From Aureimonas ureilytica (GTDB lineage: Bacteria > Pseudomonadota > Alphaproteobacteria > Rhizobiales > Rhizobiaceae): 64,000 nt of DNA. Numbering within the stretch: position 1 is the stretch's first letter; each line of letters begins with the position of its first letter. The stretch covers positions 62,001 through 126,000 of the forward strand of contig NZ_LDQA01000001.1 of the NCBI RefSeq assembly GCF_001475935.1. The letters run 5' to 3'. Below the pieces are notes generated by a model. The model was not told the origin of the DNA, made no database searches, and saw only the letters and a program-made list of their open reading frames with translations. The position numbers and the translations under genes were made by a program. Below are positions 1 through 8,800 of the stretch, in pieces.

Positions 1-1062
1 GATTACGGCAAGGAGATGCTGCGAATCGAGGACCGCCACGAGCGGGATCTTTTGTTCGGTCCGACGAACGAAGAGATGATCACGGACATTTTCCGCTCCT
101 ATGTCCGCTCCTACAAGGACCTGCCGCTCAACCTCTACCATATTCAGTGGAAGTTCCGGGACGAGGTACGTCCGCGCTTCGGCGTCATGCGCTCACGCGA
201 ATTTCTGATGAAGGACGCTTATTCGTTCGACATCGATTACGAGTCCTCGAAGACGGCCTATGACCGGATGTTCGTGGCCTATCTGCGCACCTTCGAGCGG
301 ATGGGCTTGAAGGCCATCCCCATGCGCGCCGATACGGGGCCGATCGGCGGCAAGCTCAGCCACGAATTCATCATATTGGCCTCGACGGGCGAGAGTGAAG
401 TCTTCTGCCATCGCGATTATCTCGATATGGCCGCGCCTGGTGAGGGCGTCGATTTCACCGATGCGGCAGCTCTTGCCGATATCGTGAACACTTGGACGAC
501 GCCCTATGCGGCTACCGAAGAGATGCACGACGAAGCCGCTTGGAACGCGGTTCCCGAGGGCGAGAGGGTCGCAGCCCGAGGCATCGAAGTCGGGCACATC
601 TTCCATTTCGGTACGAAATATTCCGAGCCGATGAAAGCCTATGTCACCGGGCCTGATGGGAAGGACGTGCCCGTTTTCATGGGTTCCTACGGTATCGGTC
701 CGAGCCGGTTGATCGCTGCCATCATCGAAGCGTCTCACGACGAGAACGGTATCATCTGGCCGAAGGGCGTTGCGCCCTTCGATGTCGGTCTCATCAATAT
801 GAAGCCGGGCGACGCCGAATGCGACGTGGTCTGCGAGCGTCTTTATGCCGAGCTGCAGGCAGCGGGGCAGGACGTCCTTTACGACGACCAGGACACGCGA
901 GCGGGCGCGAAATTCGCGACGATGGACCTGATCGGCCTGCCGGTGCAGATCATTGTCGGGCCGCGCGGTGCCAAAGCAGGCGAGGTCGAATTGAAGCTGC
1001 GCGCCGGTGGCGAGCGCGAGACGCTGCCCGTTGGCGACGTCCTGCGTCGTCTCTCGGCTTGA
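1..1062 (+). CDS. proS: Proline--tRNA ligase, C-terminal part (5' end outside window)
   Basis: Charges tRNA(Pro) with proline in the cytosol. The frame is open from base 1, so the start codon lies left of the window; about 353 residues are present. Class II synthetase signatures are visible: motif 2 around [20 protein letters not shown], and the glycine-rich motif 3 around [20 protein letters not shown]. An anticodon-binding domain with [13 protein letters not shown] near the end follows. The distance between motifs 2 and 3 is short, as in the alphaproteobacterial ProRS form that lacks the large editing insertion. lolC follows immediately on the same strand, an order I recall from many Rhizobiales. 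Identity is very secure; only the N-terminus is unseen. Confidence 0.97.
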   Translation, partial: DYGKEMLRIEDRHERDLLFGPTNEEMITDIFRSYVRSYKDLPLNLYHIQWKFRDEVRPRFGVMRSREFLMKDAYSFDIDYESSKTAYDRMFVAYLRTFERMGLKAIPMRADTGPIGGKLSHEFIILASTGESEVFCHRDYLDMAAPGEGVDFTDAAALADIVNTWTTPYAATEEMHDEAAWNAVPEGERVAARGIEVGHIFHFGTKYSEPMKAYVTGPDGKDVPVFMGSYGIGPSRLIAAIIEASHDENGIIWPKGVAPFDVGLINMKPGDAECDVVCERLYAELQAAGQDVLYDDQDTRAGAKFATMDLIGLPVQIIVGPRGAKAGEVELKLRAGGERETLPVGDVLRRLSA

Positions 1063-1075
1063 CGATCGGCGCCCG

Positions 1076-2377
1076 ATGACGGTCGGTCCCGCAGCCGGCA
1101 TCGCTCCGGAGCCCCTCATGAAGACCAAGCCTTTCTCGCGCTTCGAATGGATGATCGCGGGCCGGTATCTCCGGTCACGTCGGCGAGATGCGGGTGTCTC
1201 CGTCATCGCCGGCTTCTCCTTCGTGGGCATCATGCTCGGCGTGGCGGCACTGATCATCGTCATGTCGGTGATGAATGGATTTCGAGGGGAGTTGCTGACG
1301 CGCATTCTGGGCGTCAACGGGCATGTCATCATGCAGCCCATGGATCAGCCTCTGACCGACTATGACGAGGTGGCCAAGCGCATTGCGGCGGTGCCCGGCG
1401 TCGCCTTCACCATGCCCCTGGTACAGGGACAGGTTCTGGCGACGGGCACAAACAATGCCAGCACCGGCGCTCTGGTGAAAGGCGTTCGAGGCGCCGATCT
1501 CCTGCGGCTGAAGCCCATCGCGTCGAATATCAAACTCGGGACAATCGAGAATTTCGACACCAGCCAGGGTGTCGCGATCGGAAGCCGTCTGGCGGACTCG
1601 CTCGGGCTGCGCCTCGGCGACTCCATCACGCTCGTTTCGCCTGAGGGTGACGTGACGCCGCTGGGTGTCACGCCACGCGTCAAAGCCTATCCGATCGTCG
1701 CGATCTTCGAGATTGGTTTGTCGGAGTATGATGCCGCTTATGTCTATATGCCGCTCAGTGAAGCGCAGCTCTTCTTCAATTCGGAAAACCAAGCGCAGTC
1801 GATCGAGATCTTCGTGAACGACCCCGACAAGGTGTCGGCCATGCAGGCGCAGATCGAGCAGGCCGCCGGACGGCCGAATTACACCATCACATGGCAGCGT
1901 CAGAACGAGAGCTTCTTTTCGGCTCTGGAGGTCGAGCGCAACGTCATGTTCATCATCCTGACCCTGATCGTTCTGGTCGCCGCGCTGAACATCATCTCCG
2001 GTCTCTTCATGCTGGTGAAGGACAAGGGCCGGGACATCGCGATCATGCGAACCATGGGGGCTACGCGTGGATCGATCATGCGCGTGTTTCTGATCACGGG
2101 CGCCTCGATCGGCATTTCGGGAACGCTGGCGGGCTTCGTTCTGGGTACGGTTTTCTGCCTGAATATCGAAAATCTCCGTCAGTTCTTTTCTTGGGTCTCG
2201 GGCACGACCTTGTTCAATCCCGAATTCTACTTCCTCAGCCGGCTGCCGGCCGAGATCGATGCCCGTGAGGTCGCGACAGTCGTGCTCATGGCGGTCGGTT
2301 TGTCCTTTCTCGCGACGATCTTCCCCTCGTGGCAGGCATCGAAGCTCGATCCCGTCGAGGCATTGCGTTACGAATGA
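1076..2377 (+). CDS. lolC: Lipoprotein-releasing ABC transporter permease (LolC/LolE family)
   Basis: Inner-membrane permease that, with LolD, extracts outer-membrane-destined lipoproteins and hands them to LolA. About 433 residues. One N-terminal membrane helix follows the [14 protein letters not shown] segment (about residues 41-66), then comes a large periplasmic MacB-like domain, and three C-terminal FtsX-type helices begin near [18 protein letters not shown]. The protein ends with the typical [10 protein letters not shown]. The frame is open further upstream into proS, but homologues begin shortly before [13 protein letters not shown] 1076 is chosen and ATG 1118 is a credible alternative. 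The stop overlaps the lolD start (ATGA). Only one permease gene is present beside lolD, suggesting a homodimeric permease (inference). Confidence 0.93.
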   Translation: MTVGPAAGIAPEPLMKTKPFSRFEWMIAGRYLRSRRRDAGVSVIAGFSFVGIMLGVAALIIVMSVMNGFRGELLTRILGVNGHVIMQPMDQPLTDYDEVAKRIAAVPGVAFTMPLVQGQVLATGTNNASTGALVKGVRGADLLRLKPIASNIKLGTIENFDTSQGVAIGSRLADSLGLRLGDSITLVSPEGDVTPLGVTPRVKAYPIVAIFEIGLSEYDAAYVYMPLSEAQLFFNSENQAQSIEIFVNDPDKVSAMQAQIEQAAGRPNYTITWQRQNESFFSALEVERNVMFIILTLIVLVAALNIISGLFMLVKDKGRDIAIMRTMGATRGSIMRVFLITGASIGISGTLAGFVLGTVFCLNIENLRQFFSWVSGTTLFNPEFYFLSRLPAEIDAREVATVVLMAVGLSFLATIFPSWQASKLDPVEALRYE

Positions 2378-3063
2378 TGGATCAGGCTTCTCTTCGTCTT
2401 GAGCGCGTCGAACGTCATTTCGCGCAAGGGGACGCTCGTCTCACGATCCTGGATCAGGCGGACCTCGCGATCATGCCGGGCGAGATGGTGGCGCTTGTCG
2501 CACCGTCGGGCTCGGGTAAGTCCACACTTCTGCACATTGCCGGCTTGCTGGAACGGCCAGACGCCGGGGACGTGGTCGTCAACGGGCAATCCTGCGGCGC
2601 GCTGGACGACGCCGGGCGCACGACCATGCGGCGCTCCGCCATCGGGTTCGTCTATCAGTTCCACCATCTCCTGCCGGAATTCTCGGCCCTTGAGAACGTC
2701 ATGCTGCCCCAGATGATCGGCGGTCTTCGCCGGGATCTGGCGGCGGATCGGGCACGGGAACTGCTCGATTATATGCGGCTGGGCCATCGCACCAAACATC
2801 GCCCCTCCGAACTCTCGGGCGGCGAGCAGCAGCGGGTCGCGATCGCTCGAGCGGTCGCCAACAATCCCTTTGTGCTTCTGGCGGACGAGCCGACCGGTAA
2901 TCTCGATCCAACCACGTCGAACTATGTGTTCGACGCCATGACCGCGCTGGTGCGCCAGTCCGGTGTGGCAGCGCTGATCGCGACACACAATCACGATCTG
3001 GCTCGTCGAATGGACCGCGCCGTGACGCTGTCCGAAGGGAAGATTCGGGATCATCGTCTCTGA
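2374..3063 (+). CDS. lolD: Lipoprotein-releasing ABC transporter ATP-binding protein LolD
   Basis: ATPase of the Lol lipoprotein-release complex. 229 residues, the usual LolD length. Walker A is APSGSGKST (about residues 43-51), the Q-loop region reads [20 protein letters not shown], the ABC signature is [14 protein letters not shown], and Walker B is [12 protein letters not shown], followed by the switch histidine in ATHNHDL. The start ATG 2374 overlaps the lolC stop as ATGA, implying translational coupling; a longer open frame upstream lies inside lolC and is not used. A second ATG follows directly at 2377. No convincing terminator is seen after the stop. Confidence 0.95.
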   Translation: MMDQASLRLERVERHFAQGDARLTILDQADLAIMPGEMVALVAPSGSGKSTLLHIAGLLERPDAGDVVVNGQSCGALDDAGRTTMRRSAIGFVYQFHHLLPEFSALENVMLPQMIGGLRRDLAADRARELLDYMRLGHRTKHRPSELSGGEQQRVAIARAVANNPFVLLADEPTGNLDPTTSNYVFDAMTALVRQSGVAALIATHNHDLARRMDRAVTLSEGKIRDHRL

Positions 3064-3203
3064 GACAACAGGTTCGTCGCCCTGCGAGGGGCGGCGGCTC
3101 CTGCATCATGCGGCAACTTGCCGAGCGATCCGATGCAGCGTTTTCGCATCCACGTAGTTAGACGGCCACATTCGAACCGTTCCAACTGCGTTAGGACCTG
3201 CCG

Positions 3204-3884
3204 TTGTCCACTGCGTCCCCAATCAAGACCTCGTCTCGACCTTTCCCTCTTTGTACGGATCTCGTCCCACCTAATCGCGTCAGCGATGCGCTGAAAGCCG
3301 AGCTGGCGCGGCGCGCTCTTCCGGACGATTCTGCGACGGCGCCTCGGTCGTTCGACCAACGACAGTTGGACACCTTACGAGCGATGGTTTCTCGTATTCT
3401 TCCGGATGCGGAAGCCTACGGCATCGACATCGCGCTGCGCCTCGACGCGATGATGGCAGATCAAGAGGGAAACGGCTGGCGCTACGAAGCTCTCCCGACC
3501 GATCCAGAAGCCTATCGCGCCGGCCTCGACACGTTGAACGCCTTGGCCGAGGCGAAGACCGGGCAGGGGTTCGATCTCCTGCCGGAGGCGGCGAGGGACG
3601 AATTGCTGGAAACGATCGGCCACGGCAATGCCGTCTCCCCGGTGCCGGGAGGGTGTTTCGATGCCGAGCAGATGAAGCTCTGGTTCGAAGAAGTCCGATC
3701 TGACGCGGTTCGTCATTATGTCGCGCATCCCGCCATTATGGCGCGGATTGGCTATTCCGGCTTTGCGAATGGCGGCGGCACCGGATTGGCGTTCCAAGGC
3801 TTCGAGAACGTCGGCATCGACGAACGCGAGGCTTGGGAGCCTGAGCCGGTCTCATCGTTCGACCAATCGGAGCACGCACGATGA
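3204..3884 (+). CDS. Gluconate 2-dehydrogenase subunit 3 family protein
   Basis: Small subunit partner of a membrane- or cofactor-linked GMC dehydrogenase. 226 residues. The region RSFDQRQLDTLRAMVSRILP and the later helix-rich stretch ending in HPAIMARIGYSGFANGGG match the gluconate 2-dehydrogenase subunit 3 family as I know it. The start is TTG at 3204, with AGGA about seven bases upstream; no in-frame ATG fits. Unlike many members it shows no twin-arginine or hydrophobic signal at the N-terminus, so export is not evident. The stop overlaps the start of the GMC gene (ATGA), so the two are almost certainly co-translated and form a complex (inference). Substrate unknown. Confidence 0.85.
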   Translation: MSTASPIKTSSRPFPLCTDLVPPNRVSDALKAELARRALPDDSATAPRSFDQRQLDTLRAMVSRILPDAEAYGIDIALRLDAMMADQEGNGWRYEALPTDPEAYRAGLDTLNALAEAKTGQGFDLLPEAARDELLETIGHGNAVSPVPGGCFDAEQMKLWFEEVRSDAVRHYVAHPAIMARIGYSGFANGGGTGLAFQGFENVGIDEREAWEPEPVSSFDQSEHAR

Positions 3885-5434
3885 AGCTCGACCGAATGGC
3901 ACATTATGGGCTGAATGAGGTTGTGGACGCTGTGATCATCGGGACGGGTGCCGGTGGATCGCCCCTTCTGGCGCGGCTGGCCGCAGCGGGCCTGCGCGTC
4001 GTGGCGCTGGAAGCCGGATCGAACCGAGACCCCAGAGAATACGCGGCGGACGAGGCGATGTCGTCCGATCTGTATTGGATGGATGAGCGCGTCAGCGGTG
4101 GCTCGATGCCGGAAGCGTTTGGTGCCAACAATAGCGGCGTCGGTGTCGGCGGCTCGATGCTGCATTGGGGCGCCTTCGTGCCGCGCGCCGACGCGCGCGA
4201 TCTGCGCTTGGCGAGCGAAACCGGGAAGGGGCGGGATTGGCCTTTGTCACTCGACGAGCTCATTCCCTACTATGAGGAAGTTGAGTCCTTCGTCGGCGTG
4301 TCAGGCCCGGCATCTTACCCTTGGGACTCGTCCCGTCGCTATGCGCTGCCGCCCGTTCTGCGGAACGCACCTGCGCAGGTTATGGCGAAAGGATGCGAGG
4401 CCGTTGGGGCGAAGGCGAGCGATGGTCCTGTCGCAGTCGTGTCACGCCGTTTCGAGCAACCGGATGCCCCAGTACGCGAGCCTTGCGTGAATTGCGGCTA
4501 TTGCCATCAGGGCTGTCGCAATGGTGCCAAGACGTCGATGGACGTCACCTATCTTCCCCTCGCCGTCGCGCGCGGTGCGGAGATTCGACCGGAGAGCTTC
4601 GCCGATCATTTCGAGTTCGACAGCCAAGGGCGGATCGCGGCGGTCGTCTATTGGCAGGCCGGCGCCATGATGCGTCAAAAATGCGCGCAGGTGTTTCTTT
4701 GCGCGGGGGCGATCGAGACACCGCGCCTTCTCCTGCGGCAGGGGATCGCCAATTCAAGCGGTCAGGTGGGGCGCAATTACACGGCGCATGTCGCAACGCA
4801 GGTCTGGGGAACGTTCCCACACGAGATGCGGATGAACAAAGGCTATCCGTCTTCGCTGATCACCGAAGACATGCTGCGACCGGAAGGCGCCGATTTCGCC
4901 GGTGGCTATCTCGTTCAAAGCCTGGGCGTGGTGCTCCAGACATGGGCGGACCAAGTGGCTCGCGGGCGAGGTCTCTGGGGGCAGAAGCTCACCGACTATC
5001 TCGACCGCTACAACCACGTCGCCGGCATCGGCATCAATGGCGAATGCCTTCCGAGCGACCAGAACGTGATGACCCTATCGGACGAGCTGGATGGGAGGGG
5101 CATGCCCAAGCCGCTGATCCGCTTCGGGTACGGCGAGAATGAAAAGGCGCTCCGCGCCCACGCGGTTCGATTCATGACATCGGTCTGGGAAGCCGCCGGG
5201 GCGAGCGACGTCTGGGTGCTCGATCGTACCGCCCATACGATCGGAACCTGCCGGATGGGCGTCGATGCGGGAGATAGCGTGGTCGATCCCTATGGCCGCA
5301 GCTTCGATGTGCCCAACCTCTGGATTGCCGACAATTCGGTCTTCCCCTCGGCCCTCGCAGCAAATCCGGCGCTGACCATCATGGCGCTGAGCCTTCGGAC
5401 GGCGGACCGCTTTCTCGGGCGTTTGAACGGCTGA
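3881..5434 (+). CDS. GMC-family FAD-dependent oxidoreductase with CxxCxxCxxxC motif
   Basis: Flavoprotein dehydrogenase or oxidase of an unknown alcohol, sugar or sugar acid. 517 residues. The FAD-binding Rossmann motif IIGTGAGG lies at residues 19-26 and the ribose-binding acidic end at VVALEAG. The C-terminal GMC signature is HTIGTCRMG followed by NLWIADNSVFPSALAANPA. Notably, cysteines 202, 205, 208 and 212 form CxxCxxCxxxC, a spacing able to hold an iron-sulfur cluster; related flavin dehydrogenases (FAD-glucose and fructose dehydrogenases) are known to carry one in a comparable place. It overlaps the preceding subunit-3 gene by ATGA. No cytochrome c subunit gene is adjacent. A strong terminator follows at 5462. 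Confidence 0.88.
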   Translation: MKLDRMAHYGLNEVVDAVIIGTGAGGSPLLARLAAAGLRVVALEAGSNRDPREYAADEAMSSDLYWMDERVSGGSMPEAFGANNSGVGVGGSMLHWGAFVPRADARDLRLASETGKGRDWPLSLDELIPYYEEVESFVGVSGPASYPWDSSRRYALPPVLRNAPAQVMAKGCEAVGAKASDGPVAVVSRRFEQPDAPVREPCVNCGYCHQGCRNGAKTSMDVTYLPLAVARGAEIRPESFADHFEFDSQGRIAAVVYWQAGAMMRQKCAQVFLCAGAIETPRLLLRQGIANSSGQVGRNYTAHVATQVWGTFPHEMRMNKGYPSSLITEDMLRPEGADFAGGYLVQSLGVVLQTWADQVARGRGLWGQKLTDYLDRYNHVAGIGINGECLPSDQNVMTLSDELDGRGMPKPLIRFGYGENEKALRAHAVRFMTSVWEAAGASDVWVLDRTAHTIGTCRMGVDAGDSVVDPYGRSFDVPNLWIADNSVFPSALAANPALTIMALSLRTADRFLGRLNG

Positions 5435-5461
5435 AGAGCGTCCATCCCAACCGCAAGCCTT

Positions 5462-5496
5462 CAAAGCCCCGCCCTGAATGCGGGGCTTTGTCATTT
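5462..5496 (+). terminator. Rho-independent terminator after the GMC oxidoreductase
   Basis: An 11-bp perfect stem (CAAAGCCCCGC / GCGGGGCTTTG, 5462-5472 and 5480-5490) with a 7-base loop is followed by TCATTT. It separates the GMC unit from the SOS-type control region and dnaE. Confidence 0.8.
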
Positions 5497-5515
5497 CAGC
5501 AACCATAGTGGACTT

Positions 5516-5530
5516 GTTCTTACTTTGTTC
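5516..5530 (+). promoter_or_regulatory. LexA (SOS) box 1, GTTC-N7-GTTC
   Basis: The bases read GTTCTTACTTTGTTC, an exact match to GTTC-N7-GTTC, the direct-repeat LexA operator known from Rhizobiales and Rhodobacterales. It lies 55 bp upstream of the small membrane-peptide start. A second box in the opposite orientation follows at 5551. Confidence 0.75.
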
Positions 5531-5544
5531 TTGCGTATCGCAAG
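5530..5544. repeat. Short inverted repeat between the two LexA boxes
   Basis: CTTGCG-TAT-CGCAAG is a perfect 6-bp inverted repeat with a 3-base centre. Its first base is shared with LexA box 1. It may be another operator half-pair or simply part of the promoter; no known factor is assigned. Confidence 0.5.
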
Positions 5545-5550
5545 GGAATG

Positions 5551-5565
5551 GAACAAATTGGGAAC
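5551..5565 (-). promoter_or_regulatory. LexA (SOS) box 2, GAAC-N7-GAAC
   Basis: The bases read GAACAAATTGGGAAC, which is the exact reverse-complement form of the alphaproteobacterial LexA operator. It ends 20 bp before the start codon of the 27-residue peptide and just ahead of its ribosome-binding site, a position suited to blocking transcription. Confidence 0.75.
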
Positions 5566-5585
5566 ACAGATCGACGGAGGTTGTC

Positions 5586-5669
5586 ATGCTGGTTCTCAGA
5601 GAAATCGCTTCGCTCACGGCCGTAGCCGCTTTCATCGCGAGCTTTGCCTTGATCCTTCATCTGATCTGA
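5586..5669 (+). CDS. 27-residue single-helix membrane peptide, probably SOS-controlled
   Basis: A very small gene with a textbook ribosome-binding site: GGAGG at 5576-5580, five bases before ATG 5586. The product begins MLVLREIASL and continues as an unbroken hydrophobic, alanine-rich helix ending in LILHLI, so a single inner-membrane segment is expected. Two LexA-type boxes directly upstream suggest induction by DNA damage. Known SOS-induced peptides of this size include Caulobacter SidA, a division inhibitor, and Escherichia coli TisB; I cannot show homology to either, only similarity of size, topology and control. The same frame is open from 5478, but that extension crosses the LexA boxes and is not credible. 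Function is inferred. Confidence 0.65.
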   Translation: MLVLREIASLTAVAAFIASFALILHLI

Positions 5670-5849
5670 TCCCACGCTTGCGGGAATGGTGAACAAGTCC
5701 GGATCGGGTCTGGACTTCGGCTCATGAATTGGAACACTGACGAATTCCTGGCTGCGGACTTCGAAACCGAATCGATCCTCGATCCGGTCTTCGAGCTTCG
5801 GCCTGACGGACCCTTCGATGAGGTCCGTGCCGAGATCGGGAACATCGTC

Positions 5850-8800
5850 ATGGCCGAAGAGAAAGGGGGCGCAGCGACGCCCCTGCGTTTCATTCATCTT
5901 CGGGTGCACAGCGCCTTTTCTTTGCTCGAAGGCGCGCTGCGCGTCGACCAGATCGTCAAATTCGCCAAGAGCGATGGAGCGCCTGCAATCGGGATTGCCG
6001 ATACAGGCAATCTTTTCGGGGCGCTGGAGTTTTCGGAAAAAGCGGCGAAATCTGGCATCCAGCCCATCATCGGGTGTCAGATTGAGGTCGACTTCCGCGA
6101 TGTGGAGGGCAATCCACGGGATCGCTCCGGCTTCGGATCGACAGGGTCGATCGTTCTCATCGCGGCGACGGAGCGTGGCTACGAGAACGTCGTGGAACTT
6201 GTGTCCCGCTCCTATCTGGAACATGATGGAAACACGCGTCCGCACGTTCTGGCGGAATGGCTGGCCGAGCATTCGGATGGCGTGATCGCTCTGACCGGAG
6301 GGCCGCTCGGGCCGATCGGGGCCGCCATCGCGTCGGGTCAAAGCACTGTTGCCCGCGCTCGGTTGGAAATGCTGGCGTCCGCCTTCGGCGATCGGCTCTA
6401 TGTCGAATTGCAGCGTCACGAAGGCCGTGCCCGGCGTACGGAGCCCGAAACCTGCGCGCTGGCCTACGAGCTGAATCTCCCGCTTGTCGCAACCAACGAG
6501 CCGTTCTTCTTCTGCAACGAAGATTTCGACGCGCATGACGCGTTGATCGCGGTGGCTTCGAATCGGCTCGTCAGCCACGAGGATCGCCGCCGCCTGACGC
6601 GTGACCACTGCCTGAAATCGCAGGAGCAGATGGCACTTCTCTTCGCCGATCTGCCCGAGGCGATCGAGAACACGGTCGAAATCGCGCGACGTTGCTCGTA
6701 TCGCGTCCGCACGCGCAAGCCCATCTTGCCCCGTTTCGCTGGCGCAGGTGCTGATGCGAGCGAGGCCGAGCTTGCCGAAGCGGCGGAACTGCGCGCCCAA
6801 GCTGAAGCCGGGCTCGAGGCGCGATTGGCAGCGCACGGTCCCGCACCGGGCCAGACCGTCGAGACCTACCGCGAGCGGCTTGAGTTCGAACTCTCGGTCA
6901 TCGAGCGGATGAAGTTCCCTGGCTACTTCCTGATCGTGTCGGACTTCATCAAATGGGCGAAGGCGCAGGGCATCCCGGTCGGACCCGGCCGTGGTTCGGG
7001 CGCGGGCTCGCTCGTCGCCTATTCGCTGACCATCACCGATCTCGATCCTCTCCGTTTCGCGCTTCTGTTTGAGCGCTTCCTCAATCCCGACCGCGTCTCG
7101 ATGCCCGATTTCGACATCGACTTCTGCCAAGATCGGCGCGAGGAGGTGATCCGCTACGTCCAGCAGAAATATGGGCGCGAGCAGGTGGCCCAGATCATCA
7201 CCTTCGGTTCCATGCAGGCGCGCGCCGTGCTGCGCGACGTCGGGCGTGTTTTGGAGATGAGCTACGGCCACGTGGACAAGCTCTGCAAGCTCGTGCCTCA
7301 AAACCCGGCCAATCCGGTGACGCTCGCGCAGGCACTGGAGGACGAACCGCGCCTTCAGGAAGAGCGGCGAAAGGAGGAGGTGGTGGACCGCCTTCTCAGC
7401 ATCGCGCTGAAACTCGAAGGTCTCTACCGCCACGCCTCGACCCACGCCGCCGGTATCGTGATCGGCGACCGGCCCCTGTCGAAGCTCGTGCCGATGTATC
7501 GAGATCCCAGATCCGATATGCCGGTCACCCAGTTCAACATGAAATGGGTGGAGCAGGCCGGGCTCGTGAAGTTCGACTTCCTCGGCCTGAAGACGCTGAC
7601 GACGCTGAAGACCGCTGTTGACCTGATCGCCCGGCGCGGTGAAAGGATCGATCTCGGTGCTGTTCCGCTGGAGGACAAGCCGACCTACGAACTCTTGACG
7701 CGCGGCGAGACGGTCGGCGTGTTTCAGGTGGAATCGGTTGGCATGCGCAAGGCGCTGATCGGCATGAAACCCGATCGGTTCGAGGATATCGTCGCTCTCG
7801 TCGCGCTCTATCGCCCCGGCCCGATGGAGAATATCCCGGTCTACAACGCCCGCAAGCACAAGGAGGAAGAGGTCGAGATCATCCACCCGAAGATCGAACC
7901 GATCCTTCGGGAAACGCAGGGCGTCATCATCTACCAGGAACAGGTGATGCAGATCGCGCAGGTTCTGTCCGGCTATACGCTGGGCGAGGCCGATCTGCTG
8001 CGCCGCGCCATGGGCAAAAAGATCCGCGCCGAAATGGATATTCAGCGCGTGCGCTTCGTGGATGGCTGCGTGAAGAACGGCATTCCAAAGGCGCAGGCCA
8101 ACACGATCTTCGATCTTCTGGCGAAGTTCGCCGACTATGGCTTCAACAAGAGCCATGCGGCGGCCTATGCGCTGGTCTCCTATCATACGGCCTATCTGAA
8201 GGCGAACTACCCGGTCGAGTTCCTGGCCGCGTCGATGACGCTCGATATGGGCAATACGGACAAGCTCAACGACTTCCGCCTTGATGCCAAGCGTCTGGGC
8301 ATTCCCGTCGTGCCGCCTTCGGTGCAACTCTCGCACCGGCCTTTCGAGGTTCGGGACGGGAAGATCATCTACGCGCTGGCAGCCATCAAGGGCGTCGGCG
8401 AGCAGGCGGTGGATCATATCGTCGAAAAGCGCGAGGAAGGCGGGACATTCAAAAGCCTCGAGGATTTCTGCGCGCGGATCGATCCCAAGATCGTCAACAA
8501 ACGCACGCTCGAACATCTGATCGCGGCGGGCGCGCTGGATTGTTTTGGCATCGACCGTGCTCGCTTGTGCGGTAATCTCGAAAAGCTCTCCGCCTATGCC
8601 GCGCTGGCGCAGGCGGGGCGCACGTCCGGCCAGCACGATATGTTCGGCGGTGGTGGGGAACCCGAACCCCTGCGGCTGGACGAAGTATCGGGATGGAGCA
8701 CGGCTGAAAAGCTACTGCGGGAGTTCCAGTCGATCGGCTTCTATCTCTCGGCTCACCCGCTGGACGAATACAAGGACGCCATGAAGCGCCTGAAGGTTCA

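Noticed and set aside
3068-3110. Possible terminator after lolD (CGCCC...GGGCGG)
   Set aside because: The stem is short and no T-tract follows.
5520-8636. Open frame of over 1000 codons on the minus strand opposite dnaE
   Set aside because: It mirrors dnaE in a high-GC genome where antisense frames lack stop codons. It has no recognisable domain and reads as low-order His/Asp/Arg-rich sequence.
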